Assembly: GCA_007922195.1 (NCBI GenBank)
Contig: ML681994.1
Span: 46,078,314 to 46,142,313 of the forward strand
DNA length: 64,000 bases
Direction of reading: 5' to 3'
DNA from: Podocnemis expansa
Lineage: Eukaryota > Chordata > Testudines > Podocnemididae
Shown here: one piece after another, positions 9,451-21,235 of the stretch
Layout: each line of letters starts with the position of its first letter
How positions within the stretch are numbered: the first letter of the stretch is position 1
The notes under the pieces: generated by a model
Databases searched by the model: none
Told to the model about the DNA's origin: nothing
What the model saw: only the letters and a program-made list of their open reading frames with translations
Program-made: the position numbers and the translations under genes

Positions 9451-10071
9451 TTGTCATGGGCATTTTTAGTAAAAGTCACAGGCAGGTCATGGGCATTGAA
9501 CAAGTTTACAGAAGCTGCAACCTGTTGTTGACTTTTACTAAAATTACCTTGGTGGTGAGGGTGTCACTGCTGCTAGGCCCAAGGGGCTAGAGCCCTCCTC
9601 CCCCCACCCATCTCCAGCACTGCCCTGGCAGTGGCAGGAGCTGGATCCAGCCCAGGACCAGGGCTGCTGACTGGCAGCAGTTGGGGTTGGATAAGGCTGG
9701 GGCCAGACTGGGCCAGGGCCACCTGCCGCTAGCTGGCAGCAGCAGGGGCTAGATCCAGGCTGAGCTGCCAGCAGCAGGAGCCCAATCTGACTCCCAGATT
9801 GGACCCGGGGGCAGGGCTGCATGGCAGATGGCAGAGCCCAAGCCCCAACCCTTTTTTCAGGGTAGTGACGCCACTGGCAAAGGGAGACCAACAGATCTGC
9901 TCCAGCCCACTGCTGCTCCCACCCCAGGCGGAGTGATCTCAAACCTGGCTGCAGCTCCAGCTGGCTGGCAGCGGCCAGTCAGTAGTTGGGGAGCCCCCAG
10001 AGTTGGCAGCTACTCCAACCCTACCCCAGAAGAAGTCACAGAGGTCCTGGAAAGTTATGCAATCTGTGACA
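9451..10071. mobile_element. Non-autonomous DNA transposon with GC-rich interior
   Basis: The left end TTGTCATGGGCATTTT and the inverted right end TTGTCACAGATTGCAT share their first bases. Subterminal AAAGTCACAGGCAGGTC and GAAGTCACAGAGGTCC are also similar. The interior (9560-10000) is markedly GC-rich, with repeated GCTGGATCCAG- and CTGGCAGCAG-type motifs. Frames of 85 and 132 codons in it look like by-products of composition. I found no clean target duplication. Confidence 0.5.
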
Positions 10072-10072
10072 A

Positions 10073-10165
10073 TCCAGAGGGGTAGCCACGTTAGTCCAGT
10101 TCAGCAAACAAAGACTAACAAATTTATCTTATGACTTTTTATGGGAGAAAAATCCCACTTCAGGA
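10073..10165 (-). repeat. Penelope-tail repeat
   Basis: CCAGAGGGGTAGCCACGTTA through AATCCCACTTCAGGAGATGC matches the tail family in minus orientation. It starts immediately after the preceding DNA transposon. Confidence 0.7.
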
Positions 10166-11457
10166 GATGCTTGAAGATGAGGAATTTACAGAATGGGAAT
10201 AAAATCAATGCAGGGAAGTGTAAGTCATAGGATTAGGTCAGACTGTTATAGAAAATCAAAGTTTAGATTCAAAGAGTGGAAAAGAGCATACAGAGATGGA
10301 GGTGAGGTCAGATTACTTGTGGGGGGGGGGGGGGGAGAAGAGTTTCTATTTAGCCCTAAATTGATGGTGTGTGACAGAATCACATCTTCAGATTTGAGCA
10401 TCATTGATTAACCACCACCAAGATGCCAAATAAAATATAAAAACTAGTCCAAGACCTCCATTCTTAGTACCAATAGAGTCCAACTACATGGAACAGCTTT
10501 CAAGATTGAGACATCTCAACAAAAACTTGGAGCAGGTTGCAGTATGTTTTGTAATTTTTTCTATTAGTTTATTTTGTTTACTGCTTTAAATTTCAAAAGA
10601 GGCCTGTACTCCTCTAGCTACAAAGGAAATCATGCTTCTGTAAACATGCCAGACATTGCATCACCTGAAAATAGAGGAAGTTCTTTAAAGTTTGTGCACA
10701 GTGAGAGACATTTGCTCCTCAATAATCTCCCCTTATATGAATTTCATCTTGTTAAATGGAAGAAAACAACTTTTAACAAAAGAATCCATATGCCATCTAG
10801 AGGCTGTTTAGTGAACTTCTTTTAAAAGAACACTAGTGATGGGCATGGTGAATAGTACAGTACTACAGTCGTAACTGCTATGGCCTGTGTTCAAATCCTT
10901 CAGAACAAACAACGGAACCTCATTCCCACCCCCCAGACATCTGAATTTTATTGTGTTTGGTAGCAACTCAAAAAGTGACATTCCAAGGAGTTTGCTGGGA
11001 AATGATAATGCTTCCTTGTGTTAATTCTGAGTATCTAAATTATTATTTGTTTTGTTGTATCACCTCTGGTCCCCCACATAATGGTGTCCTGACCCATGTC
11101 TATATATTGCACAAGCAGATAAAAAGATGGTCCCTGTCTAAAAGGGTTTGGCATAATGAGGTCTTGGTATATGAGTAGGTCTCCTAGGAGCTATGGTAAT
11201 GCAGATAAATATGGGGGCGAGGCCTATATTTTTCACCATTTAAATTTTTCATGTGCTAAGAAATACCAAAATGGCATGTTTCACAGGTACATCCTGCAAG
11301 GAGCTCCACATCTGCAGATCCATCTGCCCTCAGGAAGTCCTAGTAAAAAAGTGTATTCTGCACAAATATACAGGATCCACTAAATCAGCAGTGAGCTCTC
11401 GGCATGGTCTATCTTTCATATAGAAAATATAAACAGGGAAGATTGCATCTTATGAAA
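10166..11457. other. Unassigned sequence
   Basis: No gene or clear repeat is seen. A 15-bp G run lies at 10321-10335. The short frames here (60-85 codons) show no domain I recognise. Confidence 0.4.
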
Positions 11458-11545
11458 CAACAAGGAGCTGTGTGGCACTTTAAGACTAAGATTTATTTTT
11501 TGCATGAGCTTTCGTGGGAGAAGATCCCACTTGTGCAGCTTGATT
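11458..11545 (-). repeat. Penelope-tail repeat
   Basis: GTGTGGCACTTTAAGACTAA through GCATGAGCTTTCGTGGG and GATCCCACTTGTGC is the tail family in minus orientation, without the GGGGTAGCC end. Confidence 0.7.
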
Positions 11546-12246
11546 TAAAAAAAGAAAAAAAAGCAAGACCCCATATCTCACTGAAATCCTCATGTCTAAG
11601 TGATTTTGAGGACATTTCTGCTATACTGAATCTATTTGTATGGAAAATGGAAACAGCAAATTGAATAAATAAGTATTTCTGGGAAAGGATCTTTATGAAT
11701 GGATTCTCTATACATTTAATTTCTCATTAAAGGGCTAACCCTTCTACCTTTACATAAACGTACTGAATACCACTGAATAGTCCTAATCCCTTTTAGGCCC
11801 TAAAGATTCAAGGTTTTCAACATGTGCCTAATTGTATGTACATTATGTAGTTTCAGTCAAGTAAAAGGTACTACTCACAGTGCATAAAGTTAAGCACATT
11901 TAAATCTTTGCATGACTATTGGCATCTAAATGTGCCCTGTAAAAGGATTTCCTTCAGATGCCCAACAACTTTATAAATAAATTCCCAACTTGTATGGGTG
12001 GAGCCATCCATACTCACATGAACAAAAGACCAAATGGATTTGTCTGCAGTGTATAGGATTGATTGTCTAAAACTTCCTAAATCGACTTCCTAATATGCTG
12101 AGGAAGCAAAACAATTCCTTCTGTAGTTTGCTTCCTCCTTTGATAGCAATTAAGCACACTGACCTGTTGCCCTCACTCAGCTTTCCTCAGCATAGACAGA
12201 TGTGCTACCCTAGGTCTTAACTTCCCATCCTCTGATTCACTGGGGC
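11546..12246. other. Unassigned sequence
   Basis: Low-complexity AT-rich sequence with nothing recognisable. Confidence 0.4.
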
Positions 12247-12523
12247 AAGGCTACACAACAGTGGCAGTCAAAAGGAGATACGCAAAGTACTTAAAATACC
12301 TTGCATATCTCCCTTCAACTGCCTACTTAAGGCTGTATCTGTAGTTCACTCAGCTGAAGTGAAACTCCCTTCCTTCAACTCAGAGCTACTCCACAGTTGC
12401 TGGAGTAGTCTTCAGCAATCGACTTCCTGATCGGCTGAGCCGGTCTTCAGCAACCCTGTCAGTCAATTGGGAAGATCAACACGAAGGCAACAAATTTGCT
12501 GCCATCGGTGAAGACTAGGCCTA
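12247..12523. mobile_element. MITE family B (12.2 kb copy)
   Basis: The right end, read on the minus strand, is GGCCTAGTCTTCACCGATGG followed by CAGCAAATTTG. The same end opens the copy at 16581 and closes the copy at 44997. The left end AAGGCTACACAACAGTGGC is weakly inverted to it. The interior shares GCATATCTCCCTT with the 16.6 kb copy. It is a short non-coding DNA transposon of unknown superfamily. Confidence 0.55.
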
Positions 12524-15367
12524 GGTATGTCGGTACCACTTCCTTATCGCAGAGAAATTTGGGAACACATACATTAATATGAAGGCCCATTTGGGGGATC
12601 TGTAGAATAGGCAGTCATTGTCAGAGTGCTCAGATGACTCAATGTTTGGATTACAAATCTGGTTTGGCACACAGTGACCTCAGAAGTCACCACCTTTTCT
12701 CACTGTCCTTCCTTATAACTCATCTCACTGTAATTCATGGAGGAGTCAACCATTTTCTAATGGATAGGCAAGTGAAAAGTTGCAGTAAGTTGTGAATTGT
12801 GCTCATAATTTAGTTTAAAACAGGGGAATTCTAATAGTTTCTAGTCAAGTCATTTATTTCTGAGTTTGAGTTGGCTTTTGACTGATATTTTCTGCAGCCT
12901 AGAAATTGGGATAGTAGATGAGACAAATATCAAGCAAGTGAACTGTTACATATTATATGCTTAGAAGGGAACAGACAGACATTCTCTCCAGAAACTGGAG
13001 CAGTTGAACTCTGGAGGAGAAGCCACTCTTTTGACAAGGCATTATTACTAGGGCTCCCAGTGGAAAACTACATCTATGAAGCAGAAGAACAGAAATGTAA
13101 TTATTCTTCAGCCTTAATATGTGCGACACCAGTAATAAATCATAGACACAGGGACAAATTCTAGGAAGCAATCTGATCCCTATCCACTGACAGGATGCCT
13201 TAGCTGTGGAGTCCACAGCCGGCATAGGTGGGTCCTACGCCAGATCCCTTACTGCAGCCTTTGGGTGGAGAGAAGTAGGAAGGGTTGGGACTACAGTGCA
13301 GTCCTTAAGAGCTGGTATAGTTTAGGGCAGTCTCAGTACCACCCTGAAGTGCACTATGACTGGGACCAGCACTGAACTGGTCCTAGAATTAGTGTCCCAA
13401 AGCTCCCCCTGCTCCTCCTTCCCCCACACTCTTTCTTGACCTGTCCCTAATGGCATTTAGGACATAGTATCTATATGCTCCTAGCACCATAGGTACTTCA
13501 CAGCAACACAAACACATATGGCAATACAAGATACAGATTAAAAATGATAATTTCTTACAAAATAAAAAAAACAAAACAAAACAAAAAAACAAATTGAGGC
13601 AGTGCTGTGGGAAAGCTCTTACAAACCACAAGGGACTCTGGAGGGCTGATCCCATGTCAGCTTGTGAGTAATACTCAGGAGACTGCAATCTTCAGACAAA
13701 CCAAATGGTTTTATTTATGGAGGCAAAGGTCACATACAGTGAGTATTTTTGTTTTTCAGAACAAAACAACAGGTTTCACACAAACACACTTTAGAGTTAC
13801 AATAATTAGATCTGATGGACTAGATCGTTCATACATTTTAAAGCTTAATCAGTTAGTCCACTACATTGGGGAGATTGCAATGAAACTATTGCCAAGTCAT
13901 CTTATGTTCTTCATACATTTGTTTTTCTAAAAAGTTATTTAAAATACAGGAGCACCTAGAGGCTCCAATGAAAACTTGCTGTAAAATTAATTAGGAAGAT
14001 ACAGTCCTCTGTTCAGAAGAGAATACAATCAGGAAGAATATGCAGTAAGACAGATTAACAAATAGCAAGAGGCAAGAGAGGATGATGCTAACAGCAATAA
14101 GATTTGCTCCCACAGGTTAGTAATTAAGCTCTTGTCCTCACTGAAATGAGTTCAAAAGCCACTCTAGTACAGAGCCCTTTGCTACACACCTACCAGCAGA
14201 ATTACACTTTTGTTGAAGTTTCTTTTCCTTTTTTCTAGTTGTCCCATTATTTATTTAAGACTGTTCCTTAAGAGCCACAACTCCTCATCTGAGCCTGGGG
14301 ATAGAGAAATTTAGGGAAACAAAACTTGAACACTCAAAAATCTCTATTCTTTTAATAGCAGCAATAGCAACAAGCTAGCAAAACTCTGGAAGTGGCAGTG
14401 CCTTACCCCAGAATCTATTATGCCTACCAAATAAGTACACAAATTATGGAATCATTACTGTGTTTTAGACAACATGACAAAAGACAAACATGCATTTCTT
14501 TTTTAATCACTGTGAATATTTTCATCTGAAGGAAAAACAGACAAACCAACCTCAGATCATCTAAGTCCCATTTCAAGGCTGCATCCTCAGGGCCTGGACT
14601 ACTGTGAACCAAGACCTCATCTGGTGTTTGTGGCAGCAGTTCACAGAAATGGTGCATATAGACCTAAGAGCAATCAGGATAGCAAACCCAAGCTAAAGGT
14701 GTGAACTTGAGTCACAGTCAGAGCAGGGAGACAATGACTAGATTGAACAGACAGGAGTCAAGGCTGAAAAAGCAAGCAGCTGGGGGAGTAGGGCAAGCAC
14801 AGCTGCAAGCAGGATACCACACTAAAAAGCAGCTAGTACTGAAACTGCTGCAAAGCTTAAGTAAGCTGCTGTTGGTTTGGTTCCCCTACCCACTCAAGAT
14901 TTAGCAAAGGGTCATCAGGTCCAGCTGATCTTGCTGGATTGCCTAGAGACCAGACTGGAAGCCACCTGTACTCCCAACAATACCCAATTCCCTAGAGGTT
15001 CCTTTAGGAGGCCTAGACCCTGATTTCTCAGGGTATTGTTGCTGAAATTCCTGTTATCAGGGCAGGAGCAGGGGTGTTTTCTACAAGATCATTCATCTGG
15101 GCCATACCCTTTGCAGCTTATCCTTTTGTCCTATCAGGAGCTGAGGCTGTGATAGGCCTCATACTCTTCTAACCCTTGGACCAGTATAGGGGGTTGTGGT
15201 GGATCCATCTACCCAGGGAAAAGGTTCTTAATGAATAGTTTGAGAAAGCAGACATGAAAGATAGGGTGGGACAACTGAAAAGTGGAGTTTGAAAATCACT
15301 GGATTTATCTTCTGTGTGATCTGAAGAAACTGAGATACTTGTGATCAAGCTTGGCAGAAATCCCCAA
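12524..15367. other. Unassigned sequence
   Basis: Nearly 3 kb without a gene I can support. An A-rich simple stretch (AAAAC units) lies at 13562-13592. The frames at 13389-13688, 13607-13930 and 14424-14657 show no recognisable domain. The part right of 14900 may be the decayed 3' continuation of the Gypsy element at 15368-16220, but I cannot read motifs in it. Confidence 0.35.
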
Positions 15368-16220
15368 TTTCCCACTGTCCAGATAGAGTCTTAGAGCCCA
15401 GCAGCATCTCTTTTCATTAGTGGAGACACAGGGGGTCACACTTGGTTGAGCTGCATCAGCTAAGGCTCTGACAGGGTGTTGGTAGTTGCAAAGGATGACA
15501 GGGTTTGGTTCAACAAGGGTTGAATGATATACATTTTTTCCTGGCCTTGTTCTATTAGCTGGTCATCAATCCAATATATTGATCCATCAGGACCCCTAGG
15601 CTAGGCAGAGATTCCAGCTGAACTAATTTGTCCTTAATAGGGTCATTGAGTCCTTGCCAGAAGTGATGCCAATGTGTAGTCTCATTATATCAAATATTAG
15701 CTGCCAGGCATTGAAATTCAGCTGCAAATCTAGTGATGGTTTGGGACACCAGCCAGAGGAATTGGATCACAGTTTCTGCAGCATGCTCTCTGTTAGGATC
15801 ATCAGAAATTCCTGCTGTTGTCTGCACAAACTTCTTGAAGCATTTAAGAAGAAAACTATGCCCCTCCAATAGCAGGAGAGCCCATGCCAGGGACTCTCTG
15901 ATAAACAAGCTAATCAAAAGTCCTTCTTGGGACAGGGCCATGGAGTATGGTGACAGTTACAGAATGAACAGCAGGCAAACATGATTCAAGAATCCCCAGA
16001 ATATAGCATGGACATCAAACTTGTCCAGTATGGGAACCTTAGACATGTAGTCAGTAGGTGTGAGGGTCAGGGGGGCATAGCTACTGCCTGGGCTTTCACC
16101 TGGGCCTTGAAGGTGACATTCCTGCCTTGTACTGCGGCAGCCTGTGCCTGCATTTCATAGGTCTGCAATCTGAAGTGTGAGAACCTGGGCCTGCAGCTCC
16201 TGTAACACTCCTATGAAGAC
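15368..16220 (-). pseudogene. Ty3/Gypsy (Sushi-like) gag remnant
   Basis: Read on the minus strand this is the capsid region of a Sushi-type Ty3/Gypsy retrotransposon, the group that also gave rise to domesticated mammalian gag genes. A coiled N-terminal stretch lies near 16200 (LQAQVLTLQIADL). The best frame, 15941-15690, has ESLAWALLLLE, DDPNREHAAE and TRFAAEFQCLAA, all typical of the capsid core, and WHHFWQGLNDPIKDKL continues near 15655-15608. No zinc knuckle is readable and stops are frequent from 15600 down. Neither LTRs nor a polymerase could be identified beside it. Confidence 0.7.
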
Positions 16221-16580
16221 CACAAGGGTGAGCTACTTGTACAATTCAACTTTAGTCTTCAACAGCACTGCTGACATAATTCTTGGATTTTTTTTTTTTT
16301 TAAATAATCCAAGAGAGTTTTGTACAAATACTGTTTCTAAGTGTCTCATTCAGGAGTTGTGCCACGAAAGATTTTTATATATATATATCTGTGAAAAAAA
16401 CATAAATAAAATAATAGCATAGACCACAACAACAGCCACAGAAAATTGGCCCAAAATCATAGCCACTGACTTGAACATCTCACACTTTGGAAGAACTCTG
16501 GGGTGGAACTGAAATTTGCATCTGCCATTTATATCTCTAATTGACTGAACAAAAACCCTGGATCAGAATACTACAAACTT
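16221..16580. other. Unassigned sequence with short TA repeat
   Basis: It contains a T run (16287-16300) and a short TA dinucleotide run (16376-16388). No gene is seen. Confidence 0.4.
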
Positions 16581-16828
16581 AGGGCTATTCTTCACTGATA
16601 GCAACAAATTTGTCACCATCAGATCAATCTTCCCAATAAACTGTTCAGCTCCATGAAGACCCCCTATGTTGATCAGAAAGTCGATCAGTGAAGACCACCA
16701 TGGTAACAGGAGTAGCACTGAATCAAACAGAGCACTCCTCCCTTTGATTCAGTGCAGTGGATGTGCCAGGCGTAATGGACTTCAGGGAAGATACACAAGT
16801 TATTTTAAGTAATTGCATATCTCCCTTT
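16581..16828. mobile_element. MITE family B (16.6 kb copy, truncated)
   Basis: It begins AGGGCTATTCTTCACTGATA with AACAAATTTGTCACCATC, the inverted partner of the 12523 and 44997 ends, and contains GCATATCTCCCTTTG as in the 12.2 kb copy. It runs into a hAT-like end (CTGGCCCACAGGCCACAAG, 16824-16864) that seems to have replaced its far terminus. Confidence 0.5.
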
Positions 16829-16864
16829 GATCTGGCCCACAGGCCACAAGTTTGGCACTCCTGC

Positions 16865-17640
16865 TGGAGGCTGAGCAGCATTGAGGTAGATGGTGTAAGA
16901 GCTGCCAACCTGAAAAAAGGTTCAAGATAGACTATGTGGAGTATTTGGTTGTGTTTTTATATTGTTAATTTCTTTAACAAAACCAGACCCCAGGGAGGGG
17001 TAAATTTTTTAATCTGCAGTGTGAGGATGTTGTTTTAGAGCAAATTCGAGCATCTGCACACAACCTGCTATTGTTTTGCGCTTACTCTGGCTACTGTATA
17101 ACTGGGAAATATCCCTTTTAGCATTTTATAGATGCTTGCATGTACCACAGCTTCTTGCTATCCAAATAGCCTTTCATTATCAGAGTTGTGAGATGTGGTG
17201 AGAGAAATTTACTGAGCAATTGTGGCTTCCTGCCACCGTCTCCAGTCAGCAAGTCAGAAAACCCTGGCAGATGAGCGGTTTCTAAAGTGGGGAGAGGAAG
17301 ATATGGTCTCTCAGAGACAATGAAACTGAAAAAACGCAAGCAAATATTCTGAAAGCAAGACAAGAAATATTTAACAGTACCATGTGCACTTATCTGCTTC
17401 ATAACAGTTTCCAGTTTGCCTGCATATGTGGCCAGCTATAACAGCTCTGAGACAGTCATTGCACAGTCAATTAAATAATATATATATTTATGTGAATATG
17501 CATGGAAAATTAATATGAACTTTATGGGGATATTAAATGGGACTCTTCTAATGAAAATCTTCCTGGAGTAATTATCAAATTATCAAATAAAATGGAAGTT
17601 TTATTACTGGCATGGCAAAAAATTTCCTTTTACCAGATTA
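16865..17640. other. Unassigned sequence
   Basis: No gene or recognisable repeat. The 94-codon frame at 17118-17402 shows no domain. Confidence 0.35.
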
Positions 17641-17644
17641 TTGC

Positions 17645-17735
17645 AGCGTAAGACCAGCAATACTGAGTCAAACCAATGGTCCATCTAGCCCAGTATTCTG
17701 TCTTCCAACAGCAGACAATACTAGGTCCTTCAGAT
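17645..17735. repeat. Dispersed sauropsid-type repeat fragment
   Basis: TGGTCCATCTAGCCCAGTAT and CTGTCTTCCAACAGC read like a dispersed repeat common in reptile genomes. I cannot assign its class. Confidence 0.35.
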
Positions 17736-17756
17736 GGAATACATAGAACAGGCTAT

Positions 17757-19250
17757 CCTTGAGACCCTGGCTTCCTGGGATAAACTATCTGAATGTGCAA
17801 AATTCAGAGCAAGCTGCAAAAATAAAAGCCAAACTCTCTAAATATTGATGGCCAGTACTTTAACCAGACTCCCAAACAGCAACACACCATGCTTTTGATT
17901 CCCCACACCAGTTATCACAAAGCATAACAAAATAGAAACAACCACTTTATTGCACATCAGCTCCTCTGATCCCCAGCTAGCTACTGGGCCTCTTAAAGAG
18001 ATAGTTTCTCCTGATACCAAAGGGCCAGCCACATTACACAGAACAATATAGATTTGGATCTTACCCAAAATACCATGCTGCCAACCATCCTTTAGTAATT
18101 AAAATTAAAGGAAAGAAACAAAATGTAAAAGGGTTAAAGGATACTGTCCACTTAGGATTTAGTTCAAATTAATGAGGATTAATTCAAACTAAATTAATGC
18201 ATGGCTACACTGGCTTTCATTACTTTGAACTAAGGAATTCCTTAGTTTGAAGTAATGAACATTCACTTCAAAATTATAAAACCTTGCTTAACTTTGAAGA
18301 AAAGATTAATTCTAATTTATTAGTTCGAATTAACCCAATGGAGCTGTGTTAATTTGAACTAACCGTTAGTTCGAATTAACATGGCTTGACCTTCTTTGTC
18401 CCAGGGTGTCTTCCTCTTTCTATGTATTGGGTGGGGGCATGGCCCTTCTCAGGGGCCATGTTGCCACACTTCCAATGGTGCCCCCCTCCTAAATCCAACT
18501 AGCAAGTCCTGTCCATGGACATGCTAGTTTGATTTGGGTTTCTAGTGGGGTCATGTTAGTTCAAATCAACTTATTTTGAATTAACCATAATTCGTCTGAA
18601 TTAATTAATTCAAACTAACTTCTTAAGTGTAGACATAGCCAAAGTGAATCATATACAAACAAATGATCAAAAGTCCATGTATAGCAAGCCCTTGGAAGAA
18701 TTTGGAGTTTGCAGGCTTATCCAGTTCCTCTCGTAGGCACCCAGCACCTTGGTGGGCTTCAGTCCTTTCTCTAGTCACAGAGGAATAGCTTCAGAGATGG
18801 GTGTTGGTTGAGGACTAGAGACTGAAGACAAGATGGAGTTGTTGCTGCTGCCTTTTATCACCTCTGGCCTTCCCCATGCTGTGTGAAATTTTTGCAAATC
18901 AAAATGGAATTGAGTCATATGCTGAGGCCAGGTGACTCACTTAACAGGTTTCTTCCTATGCCCATTGTAGCCGTGGTTCCCTTCATGGGCCATTAAGTAG
19001 ACAGTGACTGCAGACATGCTGTCTGGGGTGTCTCCCAGAATCATGTATGTTAAAATATGTATATAATAAACATATTCCTAACTTCTAATACAGCTTTGAT
19101 ACCTTCATATAAACCATACAATCATTCCTAGCAAGTTACAACCTACCTATTGATATGAAACATGACATGCCTACTATGGACTATTGCAATTATGAAATAG
19201 TAATAGAAAAACAATCATAAGGGGTGCCCTAAATCCCAGACAGCGTCACA
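17757..19250. mobile_element. LTR-like repeat, copy 1 (interrupted)
   Basis: It matches the solo LTR at 53200-54191 over nearly its full length. Shared anchors are GCATAACAAAATAGAAACA, GGGCCAGCCACATTAC, TTGGAAGAATTTGGAGTTTG and CACCTCTGGCCTTCCCCATG. It starts TGAGACCC and ends GCGTCACA, so its ends are inverted and of TG...CA type. A Harbinger-like MITE splits it at 18140-18640. No clean 5-bp duplication survives around this copy. It is likely the LTR of an endogenous retrovirus or related LTR element; no internal coding part lies next to it. Confidence 0.65.
18140..18640. mobile_element. Harbinger-like MITE inside LTR copy 1
   Basis: The right end, inverted, is GGCTATGTCTACACTTAAG; the left end is the weaker GATACTGTCCACTTAGG. 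The interior is rich in TTAGTTCGAATTAA-like palindromes. The two LTR halves rejoin around it when compared with the uninterrupted copy at 53200-54191. Confidence 0.7.
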
Positions 19251-19361
19251 GCCCTACCATTCACCTCCAGCTTCTGGAAGTCAGAAGTTAGAGACACACA
19301 GAGCATGGGGTTGCATCCCTGACCATCTTCAGTTAATAGCCATTGATGGATCTATCCTCCA

Positions 19362-19496
19362 TAGAATTGTAAGATTGGAATGGACCTTGAGAGATCTTCT
19401 AGTCCAGCTCATTATACTCAAGGCAGGACTATGTACCATCCAAACCATCTCTGAAAAGTGCCTAACCTACTCTTAAAAAATCTCCAGGGATGTCTC
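19362..19496 (-). mobile_element. CR1 3' end fragment
   Basis: TTGGAATGGACCTTGAGAGA, TCTAGTCCAGCTCATTATAC and a later TCTCCAGGGATG form the antisense of a CR1 3' end, similar to 28561-28737. Confidence 0.6.
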
Positions 19497-20073
19497 CTAG
19501 CACGTAAACAGCAAGGATGCATCACAAAGGCTATGCAAACTGCAGGCTTTGGACAGAGAGGAAAAAGATTGTCTCAGCCAAGGAAGAGGGAGGGCTAGAG
19601 GAGGTTTGAAATAGTTACATTTTGAACTGAGAGAGGCTTTTTGCCAGAGAATCTCCATCTTGAAACAACTCCAAGGTACTGAACCTATTCACATAGCCAG
19701 AAGGGCAAAGACTGGCTGAAAACCATCAGCTGCCTGTCTTGTGGGTAAGAGAAATGAGACTGGACTACAACAGTAAACTTTAGACTAGAATTCACTTTAT
19801 ATTTTAATTTGCTATTGCTTACCTCCTAACTGATTTATTAAATGATTATGTATTGATTTGCTATAAACTCACTTAAAGTCGTGTTCTAATCAATGAACTA
19901 GCATTTGTTTTACCTAAAGCTGTGTGGACTTTAGAGAAGGTGAATGAGCAACAACTGGGTGCATTCCAGTTTCTTTGATAACCCGTTGAACTGGAGTTTG
20001 TGAGCCTGTAGGTGAAGGGGAAGGGTCCCAATCCCTGAAGGATGGAAGTACCTGGTGTGGGTTCTGGCACTAA

Positions 20074-20420
20074 GGGTATGTCTACTCTAGGGGCTTAACT
20101 CAATTTAAGCAACACCCTGGCCACATTTGGAATTCATTAAGTTGACTTAAGCACTTGCTTAAGTCAACTTAATAAATCTTGCCCTTGACGTATACTTTAA
20201 GGGCTAAGTTGACTTTATTAAGTCAACTTAACACAATGTAGCCATTAAAGCCAACTTAATAAAGTCAACTTAGTTCAGTGGGACCATTTAAGTCAACTTT
20301 ATAAAGTTGACTTAATGCAATGTGGCCTCAGTAAGTTGACTTAATAAGGTCTATTTAAAGTCGACTTTAAGTAGATGTTATTAAGTCAACTTAACTGAGT
20401 CCTGCAGTGTAGACATATCC
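20074..20420. mobile_element. Harbinger-type MITE with TAA duplication
   Basis: The ends are GGGTATGTCTACTCTAG and, inverted, GGATATGTCTACACTGC. The flanks are TAA (20071-20073) and TAA (20421-20423), the 3-bp duplication of PIF/Harbinger transposons. The interior is made largely of repeated TTAAGTTGACTTAA palindromes. It has no coding capacity. Confidence 0.85.
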
Positions 20421-20435
20421 TAAGAGTGCTCACTG

Positions 20436-20828
20436 GGGCTATGTCTACACTACAAAAGCTAAGTTGACTTTGTTAAGTTGACTTAGTGAGTCCACCCTTC
20501 TCTTACATTGACTTTACAAAGTTGGTTAAGTCAACTTAAGAAAGTGTCCTAATAAAAATGTGTTTGCTTAAGTCGACTTTACTAAGTCGACTTAAGCAGG
20601 CACATGCAATTACATAGGGCTTCTTAAGTTGACTCAGATGGCCACATTGCATTAAGCTCACTTAATAAAGTTGAATTAATGCCTAACTCAACTTAAAGAG
20701 CGACCATTATTGAGTTGACTTAAGGAAGCCCTTAAGTCAACCTAATGAACTCCAAATGTGGTCAGGGCTTTGCTTAAGTCAACTTAAGCCTCCTTAAGTC
20801 AACCTAAGTCCAAAGTGTTGACATACCC
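20436..20828. mobile_element. Harbinger-like MITE, second copy
   Basis: The ends are GGGCTATGTCTACACTAC and, inverted, GGGTATGTCAACACTTTGG, with the same TTAAGTCGACTTAA-type interior. Only 15 bp of host repeat separates it from the preceding MITE. The flanking triplets (CTG and TAG) do not match. Confidence 0.75.
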
Positions 20829-21054
20829 TAGGGGACCATCCCCTGAGTGGCTGGAGAACACACACCACTTCCTGGGACTGATTACACACAGGAGGCTTGG
20901 GTGGGCTGACCCAGGAGTGGGTCGCCACCTAGCAAAGTGGGGTAAGTTGGGGTCCTGAAGGGGATGATGGGGGAGGCACAGTGGCACCCCAGACCAGATA
21001 GCAGGAGGGGAACATCACAGTCGCCTCTCAGTCTTCTCTTCTTCATCCTAAACA

Positions 21055-21235
21055 AACCCAATTTTTTTCAATCTTCTCTCTTAGGTGATGGGTTTTAAAC
21101 CTTTAATACTTTTTGTTGCTCTTCTCTATATCTTTTCCAATTCAGATACATCTTTTTTTAATGTGGGGTGACCAGAATCCAAGTAGTGTTCAAGATGTGG
21201 GCATGCATGTTTTGATGTAGTGGTTCTGTGGTCAC
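21055..21235 (-). mobile_element. CR1 reverse transcriptase 3' fragment
   Basis: On the minus strand this resembles the C-terminal CR1 coding region (antisense TTCCAATTCAGATACATC and AATGTGGGGTGACCAGAAT). It is short and heavily mutated. Confidence 0.5.

Larger units (their letters stand above)
19500..21015. repeat. Long LTR-like repeat, copy A
   Basis: This repeat is shared with 53165-55200 (copy B). Shared anchors are CACTTAAA..TC.TGTTCTA near 19870, ACTAGCAT.TGTTTTA near 19898, CCCCTGAGTGGCTGGAGA near 20830, GGCTGACCCA.GAGTGGGT near 20907 and GGAGGGGAACATCACA at its end. Its left part (CCAGAGAATCTCCATCTTG near 19645) also recurs inverted at about 51543-51570. Two MITEs interrupt it at 20074-20420 and 20436-20828. 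The CA-type end suggests an LTR, but I could not fix the start. Confidence 0.55.

Noticed and set aside
14424..14657. 77-codon minus-strand frame as a possible host exon
   Set aside because: No domain, and no conserved splice context that I can support.
16376..16388. Promoter TATA box
   Set aside because: It is a short TA dinucleotide run next to a T run, with no gene downstream.
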